Made by a program: the position numbers and the translations under genes. Source: Amycolatopsis nigrescens CSC17Ta-90 (GTDB taxonomy: Bacteria; Actinomycetota; Actinomycetes; Mycobacteriales; Pseudonocardiaceae). Taken from it: DNA of 64,000 bases. Below the pieces are notes generated by a model, which was not told where the DNA came from, did no database searches, and was given only the letters and a program-made list of their open reading frames with translations. Shown piece after piece: positions 34,068 through 43,380 of the stretch; within the stretch, counting starts at the first letter, position 1, and each line of letters opens with the position of its first letter. The DNA is taken from the NCBI RefSeq assembly GCF_000384315.1, contig NZ_ARVW01000001.1, positions 3,113,501 through 3,177,500 of the forward strand. Reading direction: 5' to 3'.

Positions 34068-34214
34068 CGGTAACCCTTTCGAACGCGGACCATCGCGGAT
34101 CGCTCTTTTTACCGCATGCCGGGAGATTCCGGGTCCGGATTGCGAAATAACACCGGACCGCAAGGAATTTCACTGCCGGGAAAGGTACCACCGCGACGGT
34201 CCGCGTTCGTCCGG

Positions 34215-34898
34215 TTACTCGGCAGCGGTCAGCTCGATCAGTCCCCTGGGGTCCCATGGGAAAGGCCCGGTTGGGAAAGTGAACCGCAGCAGCCGATGTG
34301 GCGGCTCGACGTCGAAATGCAGGGTGAACGGCGGCAGCAGCCCGCCGATCACCCGGTCGAGCAACCCGTTGATCTGCGCGAAACTCGGCCGGGCGCGCAC
34401 CCGCCACGCCTCCATCGAGCCGATCGGCAGCCGGACCCGCTCCCGCCGCTCCACCTTGAGGTCCACCTGCCAGAACACCGAGAACGCCAGCCACAGGTTC
34501 ACCTGGCGCCGCGCGCCACGGCTGAAGTCCAGTCCCCGCAACGCGATCGACGCGCCGAGCAGCGGGGTGACGTCGGCGGGGAAGGACTTCACCGCGCCGC
34601 CGAACTGCAAGTGCTTGGTGTCGCGGAAATACGCCTCCTCCCTGGTCACCAGCTCGCCATCGTGGCGGGACTCCGCGCGGTAACTCTCCGCGAGCACCAT
34701 CCCGTTCTTCCTGGCGAAAGCCTGCTCGACCACCAGTTCCAGCTCACCCAGCCGCGCCTCGATCAGCTGCCGGTAGCGGGTGTCGCCTTCCAGTTCGACG
34801 GAGACCACCACGTCGTAGTTCTCGTCGGCACCGAGCGAAGCGCGGTAGGCGGCCTTCTCCCCGGCCGGGATCATCGGGTCGCGAAAGGGCTGGTTCAT
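34215..34898 (-). CDS. conserved-looking protein of unknown function beside an acyl-CoA synthetase gene
   Basis: 227 residues, no signal or membrane segment. Alternating strands and a Trp-rich middle (NLWLAFSVFWQVDLKVERRE) suggest a beta-barrel lipid-binding fold, reminiscent of DUF3108-like proteins, but I do not recognise the family. It follows the acyl-CoA synthetase gene by 9 bases and probably shares its operon. Confidence 0.65.
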   Translation of the reverse strand: MNQPFRDPMIPAGEKAAYRASLGADENYDVVVSVELEGDTRYRQLIEARLGELELVVEQAFARKNGMVLAESYRAESRHDGELVTREEAYFRDTKHLQFGGAVKSFPADVTPLLGASIALRGLDFSRGARRQVNLWLAFSVFWQVDLKVERRERVRLPIGSMEAWRVRARPSFAQINGLLDRVIGGLLPPFTLHFDVEPPHRLLRFTFPTGPFPWDPRGLIELTAAE

Positions 34899-34907
34899 GC
34901 GCGTGTC

Positions 34908-36506
34908 CTATTCGGTCTCGGATTCGAGCAGCACGCGCTTGAGCACCTTGCCGGTCGCGTTGCGGGGAAGTTCGGCCAGAAAACGGATCTCGCGCGGGGT
35001 CTTGTACCCGGCCAGGTTCTGCTTCACGTATTCCTTCAGCTCATCTTCGGTGGCCTCTCCGGAGAGCACCACGAAAGCGCGCAGCCGCTGGCCGAACTCC
35101 TCGTCAGGCACCCCTGCGGCGGCCGCCTCGCCGACTGACGGGTGGCGCGCCAGCAGATCCTCCACCTCGGCCGGGAACACGTTCTCGCCACCGGAGACGA
35201 TCATCTCGTCGTCTCGGCCACGGACGAACAGCCGCCCCGACTCGTCGAACCGGCCGACGTCGCCGGTGCTCATCAGCCCGCGCACGACTTCCTTGCCACC
35301 GCCGCCGGTGTAGCCGTCGAACAGGCCGCCGTTGGCCACGAAGATGCGGCCGGTCTCGCCGTCCGGCACCGGCTCGCCGTGTTCGTCGAGCAGCCGGACC
35401 TCGGTGCCGCGCGCCGGGTGGCCCGCGGTGCCCGGCGCGGCGCGCAGGTCCGCCGGGGTGGCCACCGAGACCAGCGCGACCTCGGTGGAGCCGTAGATGT
35501 TGTAGAGGTTGTCACCGAAAGCGTCCATCCACTCCGCGGCCAGGTCCCCGGTTAGCGCCGAACCCGCGGCGGCCACCGCGCGCAGAGCCGACAGGTCGTG
35601 ACCAGTTTTGGTCTCCCCTGGCAGGTCCAGGATGCGCCGCAGCATCACCGGCACCGGCACGAAGGTCGCGCACCGCTTGGCCTCGATTTCCGCCAGCGCC
35701 CGCGCTGGGTCGAACCGGCGGTGCAGCACCTGCGTGGTGCCCAGGTGCAGGCCGAGCAGCAGGAAGCTCAACCCCCAGGTGTGGAACAACGGCGCGGCCA
35801 GCAGCTGGGCCCGGCGGCGGGGCAGCGGGATCCGGTCGACCAGGCCGGCAACCGGGTCCAGCGACCGCGGATCGGGCCTTGCCACGCCCTTCGGGCTACC
35901 GGTGGTGCCCGAGGTCAGGATGATCACCTGCCCGGTCCGCGCCGGTTTCGCCGGCTCGGCGGGGTCCCCCGCCTCGATCAGCCCGTCCAGGGTCGGGGCC
36001 GAAACGGGGTTCTCGTGCCAGGCCAGATAACGCCGCTGGGCCGGTACGTCCGCGAACTCCTCGTCGCAGATCACCGCCGTCGCCCGCTCACGGTCCAAAG
36101 TAGACGCTAGCTGCGGTGCGGCGAAGGCGGTGTTCATCAGCAGCACGTCCGCGCCCAGCTTGGCCCCGGCCAGCAGCCCGTCCACGAAACCGCGGTGGTT
36201 GCGGCAGATCAGCGCGATCCGGTCGCCGGGCCCGAGGCCGTCCGCGGCCAACGCGCGGGCCAGCGCGTTCGACCGCCGGTGCAGCTCGGTGAAGGAGAGT
36301 GCACCCCGTTCGTCGACCAGCGCGGTCCGGTGGCCGTGCTCGATCGCGGCCATCGCGGCCAGTGTCGCCGGGCCGCGTCCCCAGCGCAGCGCCGCACCGC
36401 CGAGCCTGACCGCGGTGTCCGGGCGGATCGGCCGCAGGAAACCGGTGCGCACCAGGACGCCGACGTTGCCCAGCTCGTGTGCCAGCCACTTCGCGGGGTT
36501 CACCAC
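34908..36506 (-). CDS. fadD: acyl-CoA synthetase (AMP-binding), FadD2/FadD12-like
   Basis: 532 residues. AMP-binding signature ILTSGTTGSPKGVAR (~197), YGSTEVALVS (~340), STGDVGRFDESGRLFVRGRDD (~415), and catalytic Lys in RNATGKVLKR near the end. It forms acyl-CoA from a lipid or steroid-side-chain acid. Divergent from a TetR gene, with overlapping GATACC operators in between, so it is probably repressed by that protein. Confidence 0.88.
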   Translation of the reverse strand: MVNPAKWLAHELGNVGVLVRTGFLRPIRPDTAVRLGGAALRWGRGPATLAAMAAIEHGHRTALVDERGALSFTELHRRSNALARALAADGLGPGDRIALICRNHRGFVDGLLAGAKLGADVLLMNTAFAAPQLASTLDRERATAVICDEEFADVPAQRRYLAWHENPVSAPTLDGLIEAGDPAEPAKPARTGQVIILTSGTTGSPKGVARPDPRSLDPVAGLVDRIPLPRRRAQLLAAPLFHTWGLSFLLLGLHLGTTQVLHRRFDPARALAEIEAKRCATFVPVPVMLRRILDLPGETKTGHDLSALRAVAAAGSALTGDLAAEWMDAFGDNLYNIYGSTEVALVSVATPADLRAAPGTAGHPARGTEVRLLDEHGEPVPDGETGRIFVANGGLFDGYTGGGGKEVVRGLMSTGDVGRFDESGRLFVRGRDDEMIVSGGENVFPAEVEDLLARHPSVGEAAAAGVPDEEFGQRLRAFVVLSGEATEDELKEYVKQNLAGYKTPREIRFLAELPRNATGKVLKRVLLESETE

Positions 36507-36520
36507 ACCTCCAAACTACG

Positions 36521-36543
36521 GGATACCGGCGGTATCCGATACC
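36521..36543. promoter_or_regulatory. TetR-type operator, GATACC family, copy 1
   Basis: Two overlapping palindromes: GGATACC-GGC-GGTATCC (36521-36537) and GGTATC-C-GATACC (36531-36543). It is in the 47-base gap between the divergent acyl-CoA synthetase and TetR genes. Nearly the same sequence lies at 45421-45444. Confidence 0.75.
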
Positions 36544-36553
36544 TGGCATTACG

Positions 36554-37258
36554 ATGGTCGTCGTGGATGAGCGCAGCACCGGCCGTGACGGCCGCTCCGA
36601 ACGGTGGAGCCAGCATCGGGCGCAGCGCCGCGAGGAGTTCCTGGACGCCACCTTCCGCGCGCTCGCCGAACGCGGGCCGGATGTCACCATGGCGGATATC
36701 GCGGCCGAGGCCGGGGTGGCGAAACCCAGGCTGTACCGGTACTTCGGGGACAAGGGCGACCTGTTCGACGCGGTCGCCGAGCGGACCCTGCGCAACCTCT
36801 GGCAGCGGCTGCTGCCCACGCTCGAGGTGCGCGACCAGCCGCGCCGGGTGGTGCGTACCGCGCTGGACGCCTACGTCGGCCTGGTCGCGGAGAATCCCAA
36901 CGTGGTGCGCTTCCTGATCGGCAGCCGGTTCGTCGAGCGGTCCTGGGAGAGCGATCCGGTGCTGGACAACGGCCGCAAGGTGGCCGGGGTGCTGGCCGCG
37001 ATGATCGCTCGCAACCTGAAGGCTTTCGGGGCGCCGGCCGGTGGCGCCGAGCCGTGGGCGAACGCCGTGGTCGGCGCGGTCGCCGCCGCCACCGAGTGGT
37101 GGCTGGAGACCAAAACCATGACCAGGGACCAGCTCGTGGACTATCTCGGCGTTTTCGTCTGGGGCGCGCTGGACGCGGCGCTGCGCTCGGAAGGCATCGC
37201 ACTGGACCCGGCCGAGCCCGTTTCGCTCAACGACCTGGTGCGCAAGTCCGAGCCCTAG
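36554..37258 (+). CDS. TetR-family repressor, candidate ligand of GATACC operators
   Basis: 234 residues; start ATG 36554 (a GTG at 36563 is an alternative). Helix-turn-helix VTMADIAAEAGVAKPRLYRY then FGDKGDLFDAVAERT. Divergent from the acyl-CoA synthetase gene with the palindromes at 36521-36543 touching both promoters, the classic autoregulatory layout. The same operator before the AurF-like gene (45421) implies a wider regulon that could include the adjacent mce operon. Confidence 0.88.
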   Translation: MVVVDERSTGRDGRSERWSQHRAQRREEFLDATFRALAERGPDVTMADIAAEAGVAKPRLYRYFGDKGDLFDAVAERTLRNLWQRLLPTLEVRDQPRRVVRTALDAYVGLVAENPNVVRFLIGSRFVERSWESDPVLDNGRKVAGVLAAMIARNLKAFGAPAGGAEPWANAVVGAVAAATEWWLETKTMTRDQLVDYLGVFVWGALDAALRSEGIALDPAEPVSLNDLVRKSEP

Positions 37259-37325
37259 TCCGCGGCGGCCCGCATTATCCTCTTTTCGCACGCTCGCGCG
37301 GGCTGTGTCGGCGTCGGCGGCCGAG

Positions 37326-37430
37326 TTGTCCACACCGGCCGGAACCATCCACAGATTCGCCGCGACCCCCGCCCGCGGCTCGTCCGGGCGATAGGCTGGA
37401 GCGGGGCCGCCCCCCGGGAAGGGTGGGGGT
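37326..37430. repeat. intergenic element with DnaA-box-like 9-mer and GC-rich core, copy 1
   Basis: TTGTCCACA (37326-37334, the actinobacterial DnaA-box consensus), then a second CCACAG, then after ~60 bases a core containing GGGGCCGCCCCCCGGGA (core 37394-37419) and a G-rich tail. The same order and spacing occur at 42152-42257. Function unknown. It fills most of the 227-base gap between two TetR genes. Confidence 0.65.
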
Positions 37431-37485
37431 TTGCGGTGGGGTGGGTTTTGGTTGGGGTGGTGGGGTTTCGGGGCCGGCGCCGGGG

Positions 37486-38106
37486 TCAGGGGCCGGTGAT
37501 GCCGTCGAACATGACTCGGATGCCGGCCGCGATCCAGCGGTCGCGCTGGGCGGCCGGGTCGGTGGCGGTGAGCAGGGACAGCCCGCAGGAGATGATCACG
37601 CCGACCAGCGCCTGCGCGGTGATCTCCACATCCAGGTCCGCCGGCAGGAAACCCTTGCGCACCCCGTTCTCCAGGTACATCGCGGTGCCCTGCGCGATCC
37701 CGTCGTAGGTCTGCAGGGTCAGCTCGGTCATCTCCGGGTCCGCGCTGAGCGCCTCCACGAACAGCAGCCGCACCAGTTCGGGGTCCTCCACGAACAGCGT
37801 GAACATGCGCTCGCAGATCTGCTCGCACTGCGCCCGGTACTCGGCCAGCGTCTCGGTGGCGTTGGGATCGGCCAGCGCCATCACCGACATCAGCCGCTCG
37901 GCCGCGTTGGCCAGCACGTGCACCAGGATGTCCCGCTTGTTCGCGAAGTACCGGTAGAACGTGCCGTGCCCGATGCCGAGCTCGTTCGCGATGTCCGCGA
38001 TCCCGGCCGCGTGGTACCCGCGCTCGGTGAACACCTTGAAGGCCGCGTGCACGATGTCCGCGCGCCGCTGTTCGGCACGTTCGGCCGCTCGATCCGCTGT
38101 TGTCAT
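37486..38106 (-). CDS. TetR-family regulator
   Basis: 206 residues. Helix-turn-helix at ~38-60 (IADIANELGIGHGTFYRYFA), then a helical sensor domain. It is 44 bases downstream of the SDR gene, at the end of the BVMO-BVMO-SDR run, and probably controls that group. It is one candidate binder of the GGAATGA-N4-TCATTCC operators, though that operator is not seen before this gene. Confidence 0.85.
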   Translation of the reverse strand: MTTADRAAERAEQRRADIVHAAFKVFTERGYHAAGIADIANELGIGHGTFYRYFANKRDILVHVLANAAERLMSVMALADPNATETLAEYRAQCEQICERMFTLFVEDPELVRLLFVEALSADPEMTELTLQTYDGIAQGTAMYLENGVRKGFLPADLDVEITAQALVGVIISCGLSLLTATDPAAQRDRWIAAGIRVMFDGITGP

Positions 38107-38150
38107 CGCGATCAGTATCCCACTTCAGCGAACCCGGCCCGGCCGGCATG

Positions 38151-39041
38151 TCAGCGCCCGGGACCGGCGAACTCGTACTCGACCCCGGTGAGCTCCTCGG
38201 ACAACGCCCACAGCCGCCGCTGCACACCTTCATCGCGGGAAGCCGAGTTGGACCGGACCCGGTGCGGATACCCCCACAGCTCACCCGGCCCGTCCGGGCC
38301 GACGAACGAACCGCCGGGCAGCTCGGGCACGGTCGCCGCGTACAGGCTGGGCAGCGCGCCACGCTCGGCGGGCTGGGCGAACAACCGGTTCGCCAGTCCC
38401 ATCGGCAGGTCCTGGATCGACTCGGTACGGCCCTGCAGATTGGTGTCCGAGTAGCCGGGATGCGCGGCGTACGCGCGCACCGGCGAACCGGCCGCAGCGA
38501 GCCTGCGCTGCAGTTCGTAGGCGAACATCAGGTTCGCCAGCTTCGACTGGCCGTAGGCGGCCCAACGCCGGTAGCCCTTCGACCAGTTCGGGTCCGTCAG
38601 CCGGATCCGGCCGATGCGGTGCATGAAACTGCTCATCGTGACCACCCGGTCGGTGATCCGGCCGAGCAGCAGCCCGGTCAGCGCGAAATGCCCGAGGTGG
38701 TTCACCCCGAACTGGGTGTCGAACCCGTCCTCGGTGCGCCCGCGCGGCACCGCCATCAGCCCGGCGTTGTTGATCAGCACGTCCACCTGCTCGGTGGTCG
38801 AGTCCGCGAACGAACGCACCGAAGCCAGGCTGGCCAGATCCACCTGGCGCACCTCGACGTCCCCGGTCATCCCGGCGGCCGCTTCCTTGCCCTTGTCCAC
38901 GTTGCGGCAGGCCAGCACCACATGCGCGCCCGCGCCGGCCAGCCGTTTGGCCGCGATCAGGCCGAGCCCGCTGTTCGCGCCGGTGACCACGGCCGTGCGC
39001 CCGCTCTGGTCCGGAATATCGGACGCTGTCCATTTGGCCAT
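38151..39041 (-). CDS. short-chain dehydrogenase/reductase, retinol-dehydrogenase-like
   Basis: 296 residues. NAD(P) motif TGANSGLG (~20), INNAGLM (~90), catalytic Tyr-Lys in YGQSKLAN (~164), Ser in VTMSSFMH (~136). Oxidises or reduces a hydrophobic alcohol or ketone. Its ATG overlaps the stop of the first BVMO gene as TGATG, so it works in the same operon, plausibly making or using the ketone or ester that the monooxygenases handle. Confidence 0.88.
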   Translation of the reverse strand: MAKWTASDIPDQSGRTAVVTGANSGLGLIAAKRLAGAGAHVVLACRNVDKGKEAAAGMTGDVEVRQVDLASLASVRSFADSTTEQVDVLINNAGLMAVPRGRTEDGFDTQFGVNHLGHFALTGLLLGRITDRVVTMSSFMHRIGRIRLTDPNWSKGYRRWAAYGQSKLANLMFAYELQRRLAAAGSPVRAYAAHPGYSDTNLQGRTESIQDLPMGLANRLFAQPAERGALPSLYAATVPELPGGSFVGPDGPGELWGYPHRVRSNSASRDEGVQRRLWALSEELTGVEYEFAGPGR

Positions 39042-40561
39042 CAGTGAACCCCTGTTTTGTACTCGTAGTCGTCGAGATCGAAATGCCGGCTGCGCCAGCG
39101 TGCCTCCAGCACGGTGGACGGCCGGATGTAGGGCATGTCGCCGTGGGAGTTCACGTAGTAGGTGCGCAGCCCACGGTTCTGTTCCCGGAAGTAGTAGGCG
39201 ATGTTCGCGCCGCGTTTGCGGACCCTGGCATGGTAGGTGTCGTGCGCCGACTGGCGCACTTCCGCGGACGTGGCTCCGCGGCGGCGCGCCTCGGTGATCG
39301 CGCGGACCGCGTGCCGCGAGGTGATCTCCACCAGCGCGTGCCAGCCGGTGCCGGTCCAGGAGTACGGGCCGACCAGCATCCAGCGGTTCGGCAGTTTCGG
39401 CACGCTCACGCTTTCGTAAGCCTGCAAACGGTTCGCCGCGTAGAACTCGCCGAGGTCGAACCCGTCCCGGCCGACCACCGCGCCCGGCCGATAGCTCTCC
39501 GGGTCCGAGAACAGCTCGTAACCGGTGGCCAGCACGATCATGTCGAACTCGTGCCGCGCCCCGTCCGCGGTGCGCAGCCCGGTCTCGGTGAACCGCTCGA
39601 TCGGGGTGGTGACCAGTTCGGTGTTGGGCCGGTTGAAGGTGCGCAGGAAGGTGTTCGACAGGGTCGGGCGCTTGCCGAGCGGGCCGTAGCCGGGGAGCAG
39701 CGCCCGCCGCACCTTTTCGTCCCGCACCACCCGGCGCAGGTACCAGCGGTAGGCGCGTTTGGCGCCGGCGTCCATCAACCGCATCGCCCGCGCCGCGATC
39801 GGCAGCGGCGCGTACACCGCCGCCCGCAGCAGCAACTCCACTCCGAGCAGCATGATGCCGTGCAACAGCGACATCAGGCCGGGCAGCCGGAGCGCGGCCC
39901 GCGCGGCGGGCGGGATCTCGAAGTCGGGCTTGGGCAGGCACCACACCGGGGTCCGCTGGAACACCACGAGCTTCGCTACCTCCCCGGCGATGGACGGGGT
40001 GATCTGCACCGAGCTGGCGCCCGTTCCGATCACCGCGACCCGCTTGCCGGTGTGCCGGTAGCCGTGGTCCCAGCTGGTCGGCCGCTGGATCTTGCCGGTG
40101 AACCCGGCGAGGCCGGGGATGCCGGGATCGTCCTTGGGGTTGATGAACGCGCCCACCGCGTTGATCACGAACCGGGCGGTGAGCACCGGTCCATCGGCCG
40201 TGTGCAGCCGCCACAGGTGCCCTGGCTCGTCCCATTCTTCGCGCATCACCTCGGTGTGGAACCGCAGGTGCTTGCCGAGACCGAAGCGGTCGGCCACGTC
40301 CTGGTGGTACGCCTTGACCTCGGCGCCTCTGGCGAAAACCCTGGTCCAGTCCGGATTGCGGGCGAAGGAGTACTGGTAGGCGATCGACGGGATGTCCACT
40401 CCGATGCCGGGGTAGGTGTTGTCGCGCCAGCTGCCGCCCACCTCGTCGGCCCGTTCCAGGATCGCGAAGTCGTCGATGCCGGCCTCCCGCAGCCGCACCC
40501 CGGCGGCGATCCCGCCGGGGCCCGCCCCGATCACGACGACTTCGTGGTCGGGCTGAGCCAT
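39041..40561 (-). CDS. FAD-dependent Baeyer-Villiger-type monooxygenase 1
   Basis: 506 residues. FAD Rossmann motif VIGAGPGGIAAG (~11), WRDNTYPGIGVDIPS (~45), NADP Rossmann motif VIGTGASSVQ (~175). The BVMO fingerprint FxGxxxHxxxW is altered: F-T-G-K-I-Q-R-P-T-S-W, with Arg where His is usual. It may still oxygenate ketones, or it may be an uncoupled hydroxylase-like variant. Starts 31 bases inside the 3' end of BVMO 2 and is coupled to the SDR gene. Confidence 0.85.
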   Translation of the reverse strand: MAQPDHEVVVIGAGPGGIAAGVRLREAGIDDFAILERADEVGGSWRDNTYPGIGVDIPSIAYQYSFARNPDWTRVFARGAEVKAYHQDVADRFGLGKHLRFHTEVMREEWDEPGHLWRLHTADGPVLTARFVINAVGAFINPKDDPGIPGLAGFTGKIQRPTSWDHGYRHTGKRVAVIGTGASSVQITPSIAGEVAKLVVFQRTPVWCLPKPDFEIPPAARAALRLPGLMSLLHGIMLLGVELLLRAAVYAPLPIAARAMRLMDAGAKRAYRWYLRRVVRDEKVRRALLPGYGPLGKRPTLSNTFLRTFNRPNTELVTTPIERFTETGLRTADGARHEFDMIVLATGYELFSDPESYRPGAVVGRDGFDLGEFYAANRLQAYESVSVPKLPNRWMLVGPYSWTGTGWHALVEITSRHAVRAITEARRRGATSAEVRQSAHDTYHARVRKRGANIAYYFREQNRGLRTYYVNSHGDMPYIRPSTVLEARWRSRHFDLDDYEYKTGVH

Positions 40562-42096
40562 TCGCTACGCACCTCCCCGTTCGCAGTGGCACCGGTGGCG
40601 CCGGCGGTGAGCGTGCGGTAGCGGTAGTCGTCCAGCGAGAACCGGCGGCTGGACAGCCATGCCTGGGTGGCTGTGGTGGGGCGCAGCAGCGAGAAGTCCC
40701 CGTGGTGGTCGATGTAGTAGGTGTTCGCCCCGCTGCAGTTGTTGCTGAACAGCAGCGACCGGCTCGCCCGGCGGTGCGCGAACTCGAAGAACCGGTCGTT
40801 CGCCTCCTGGCTGACCTCCACCGCGGTCGCCCCCCGCCGCCTGGCCTCGGTGATCACCCGCATCGCGTGGTAGGACTGGGTTTCCACCATCACGTGCCAG
40901 GAGCTGCCGGTCCACGAAAACGGCCCGAAGATGAAGAAGCTGTTGGGCAGCTTGGGAATGCTCACGCCCTCGTAGGCCTGCACCTTCTCGGTGGCGAAGA
41001 AGTCCGCCAGGTCGAACCCGTCGCGGCCCTTCACCGGCACCTTGCGGTAGTTCTCCGGGTCGTTGGACAGCCGGAACCCGGTAGCCAGGATCAGCGTGTC
41101 CACCCGGTGCAGTTTCCCGTCCCTGGAACGGATCCCGGTCGGCGTGATCCGCTCGATGCCCTCGGTGACCAGCTCCACGTTGTCGCGGGTGTAGGTCTTG
41201 TAGTACGTGTTGGAGACGCTCGGCCGTTTGCAGCCGAACCCGTAGTCGGGGGTGAGTTTGCGGCGCAGTTCGGGGTCCTTCACCTGGGTGCGCAGGTACG
41301 CGCGGATCCCGCGTTCGGCGCCGCGCGCGATCACCGAGCCGGGTTTGCCGGAGACGATCACCCCGACCAGCAGAGCCTCCACCACGGCCGCGGTGACGGT
41401 CCGCACCACGGACTGGGTGAACGGCAGCCTGGCGAACAGCTTCCGCACCGTCGGTGAGATCTTCAGGTCCGGTTTGGCGAACACCCAGATCGCCCGGCGC
41501 TGGAACACCGTGAGCCGCTTCGCAACCTTCGCCACTTTCGGCACCATCTGGACCGCGGTGGAACCGGTGCCGATCACCGCCACCCGCTCGCCGGTCAGGT
41601 CGTGCTCGTGGTCCCAGCGGGAGGTCTGGATGACCTTGCCGCGGAACTCGTCGAGGCCGGGGATGTCCGGTTTCAGCGGGTCCACGAACGCGCCCAGCGC
41701 GGTCAGCACGTACCGGCAGGTCAGCACCTCGTCACCGAGGTGGATCCGCCAGAGGTGGTGCCGCTCGTCCCAGACCCTGGCGGTCATCTCGGTGTTCAGC
41801 CGGATGTGCGGGCGCAGGCCGTATTTGTCCGCGCAGTGGTCGATGTAGGCCTTGACCTCGCCGCCCTTGGGGAAGACCCGGCTCCAGTCCGGGTTCTTCT
41901 CGAAGGAGAACTGGTAGGTGAACGACGGCAGGTCCACCGCGACGTCCGGGTAGGTGTTGTCCCGCCAGGTCCCGCCGATGTCGGCGGCCCGCTCGATGAT
42001 CAGGAAGTCGGTGATCCCGGCGCGTTTCGCCGCGATCCCGGCGCCGAGACCGCCGAATCCCGCGCCGACGATGATGATCTCGTGGTCCGGCCGCAT
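40531..42096 (-). CDS. FAD-dependent Baeyer-Villiger-type monooxygenase 2
   Basis: 521 residues from ATG 42096 with GGGAGGA 6 bases before. FAD motif IVGAGFGGLGAG, WRDNTYPDVAVDLPS, NADP motif VIGTGSTAVQ. Clearly a paralogue of the next gene along its whole length. The fingerprint is also altered: F-R-G-K-V-I-Q-T-S-R-W, with Gln in place of His. First gene of the BVMO2-BVMO1-SDR group. The substrate is probably a ketone or steroid-like lipid, by analogy with actinobacterial catabolic clusters. Confidence 0.85.
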   Translation of the reverse strand: MRPDHEIIIVGAGFGGLGAGIAAKRAGITDFLIIERAADIGGTWRDNTYPDVAVDLPSFTYQFSFEKNPDWSRVFPKGGEVKAYIDHCADKYGLRPHIRLNTEMTARVWDERHHLWRIHLGDEVLTCRYVLTALGAFVDPLKPDIPGLDEFRGKVIQTSRWDHEHDLTGERVAVIGTGSTAVQMVPKVAKVAKRLTVFQRRAIWVFAKPDLKISPTVRKLFARLPFTQSVVRTVTAAVVEALLVGVIVSGKPGSVIARGAERGIRAYLRTQVKDPELRRKLTPDYGFGCKRPSVSNTYYKTYTRDNVELVTEGIERITPTGIRSRDGKLHRVDTLILATGFRLSNDPENYRKVPVKGRDGFDLADFFATEKVQAYEGVSIPKLPNSFFIFGPFSWTGSSWHVMVETQSYHAMRVITEARRRGATAVEVSQEANDRFFEFAHRRASRSLLFSNNCSGANTYYIDHHGDFSLLRPTTATQAWLSSRRFSLDDYRYRTLTAGATGATANGEVRSEWLSPTTKSS

Positions 42097-42151
42097 CAGT
42101 ATCCTCCCTTGTGGACGGTCTCGTCCTCGCTTGGGCGCAGCCACGGCGAAG

Positions 42152-42257
42152 TTGTGCACAGTCGCCCCGGCCTGTGCATAACCGCCCCGCACATCCCGGC
42201 CCGCCCGGCACGCGGCGCTAGACTGGAGCGGGGCCGCCCCCCGGGAGTGGTGGGGGC
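42152..42257. repeat. intergenic element with DnaA-box-like 9-mer and GC-rich core, copy 2
   Basis: TTGTGCACA (42152-42160), CTGTGCATAA about 10 bases on, then after ~60 bases the core containing GGGGCCGCCCCCCGGGA (42221-42246) and GTGGTGGGGG. Same plan as 37326-37430. Nothing else is evident in the rest of the 250-base gap 42097-42346. Confidence 0.65.
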
Positions 42258-42346
42258 TGCGCGGACGCGCCGAACCCCAAGAACGATCACGTCGAGCCGC
42301 TGACCGACCCCGCCATCCGCGCCGGTGCCCGGCACCCGTGCGCCGG

Positions 42347-43363
42347 TCACGGGGTCACCTCGCGGATGAACGCGCCGAGGTCGCGGATCGCTTCGCGGCC
42401 CTGGGGCAGGAAGTCCGCGGCAGCCTGGAAGACGTGCACCTGATCGGCCCACACCTGCAACCTGGCCGGCACCCCGGCGGCGGCCAGCCGCTCGGCCATC
42501 AGCTCGGCGTCCGGCAGCAGCAGTTCGGTCGAGCCGACCTGGATCAGGCTCGGCGGCAGCGCGCTCAGGTCTTCGTCCACAGGGGACACCAGCGGACCTG
42601 GCGAGCCCTCCACCAGCACCCTGGCCCTGGTCCGCTCGGCCAGTTCCCCGATCGCCTCCAGCGCGCCGGGCGGGAACAGCGGGTCCCGGGTGGCATTCGG
42701 GTGCACCGCCTTGCCCGCCGGGTCGAGGTCGGTCAGCGGGGACAGCGCCGCGATCCCGGCCGGCCGCGGCAGGCCCTTCTCGAGCAGGGCGAGCGCGACC
42801 ACGAAGGCGAGGTAACCGCCGGCCGAGTCGCCGGCGATCACGATCCGGTCCGGGGAGAAGCCCCGGTCCAGCAGCCAGCGGTAGCCGGTCACCCCATCGG
42901 TGACCGCGGAGCTGATCGGCGCGGCCGGCAGCATCCGGTAGTCCACCGCCAGCACCGGCGCGGCCCCGGCCGCGGAGATACTGGACACCAGCCGCCGGTG
43001 CGTGCACAGCCCGCAGCAGACGAACGCGCCGCCGTGCAGGTACAGGATCGCCCGGCTGGCCCCGGTTTCCGGCACGCCGGGGCCGCGAAGCCATTCGGCG
43101 CGGCAGTCGGCCAGCCGGACCGGCTCGCGTACGGTGCCACGCCGGGCGCGCAGCACCACCGCGATCCGGTCCACCAGCCAGAACGGCCATGGCAAGCCGG
43201 GCCACCGGGCGTACAGCGCCAGCACCGGCCGGACCAGGACCCGCAGGAACACCGCCAGCAACTTCGACCCCCTGCTGGCACCCCCTTTGTGCTCGATCAC
43301 CGGGCCGGGAGGCGTCGCCCGTTCGGCCTTCGCGGTCGCTCCCTCGGCGGCGAACTCCGCCAT
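42347..43363 (-). CDS. alpha/beta hydrolase of the hormone-sensitive lipase family
   Basis: 338 residues from ATG 43363 with GGAGGAG upstream. HSL oxyanion motif YLHGGAF (~112), nucleophile GDSAGGY (~188), acidic/His region LPDAELMAERL and QVHVFQ near the end. Likely hydrolyses short-chain lipid esters, such as the products of the nearby monooxygenases. Preceded at 17 bases by the operator 43381-43398, shared with the mce operon. Confidence 0.88.
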   Translation of the reverse strand: MAEFAAEGATAKAERATPPGPVIEHKGGASRGSKLLAVFLRVLVRPVLALYARWPGLPWPFWLVDRIAVVLRARRGTVREPVRLADCRAEWLRGPGVPETGASRAILYLHGGAFVCCGLCTHRRLVSSISAAGAAPVLAVDYRMLPAAPISSAVTDGVTGYRWLLDRGFSPDRIVIAGDSAGGYLAFVVALALLEKGLPRPAGIAALSPLTDLDPAGKAVHPNATRDPLFPPGALEAIGELAERTRARVLVEGSPGPLVSPVDEDLSALPPSLIQVGSTELLLPDAELMAERLAAAGVPARLQVWADQVHVFQAAADFLPQGREAIRDLGAFIREVTP

Positions 43364-43380
43364 GACGACTCCTCCCATCC

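Noticed and set aside
42258..42346. Possible remnant of an HNH endonuclease on the plus strand (reading NDHVEPLTDP)
   Set aside because: Only a ten-residue resemblance, with no Cys/His frame around it and no homologous remnant confirmed at the other copy of the adjacent repeat.
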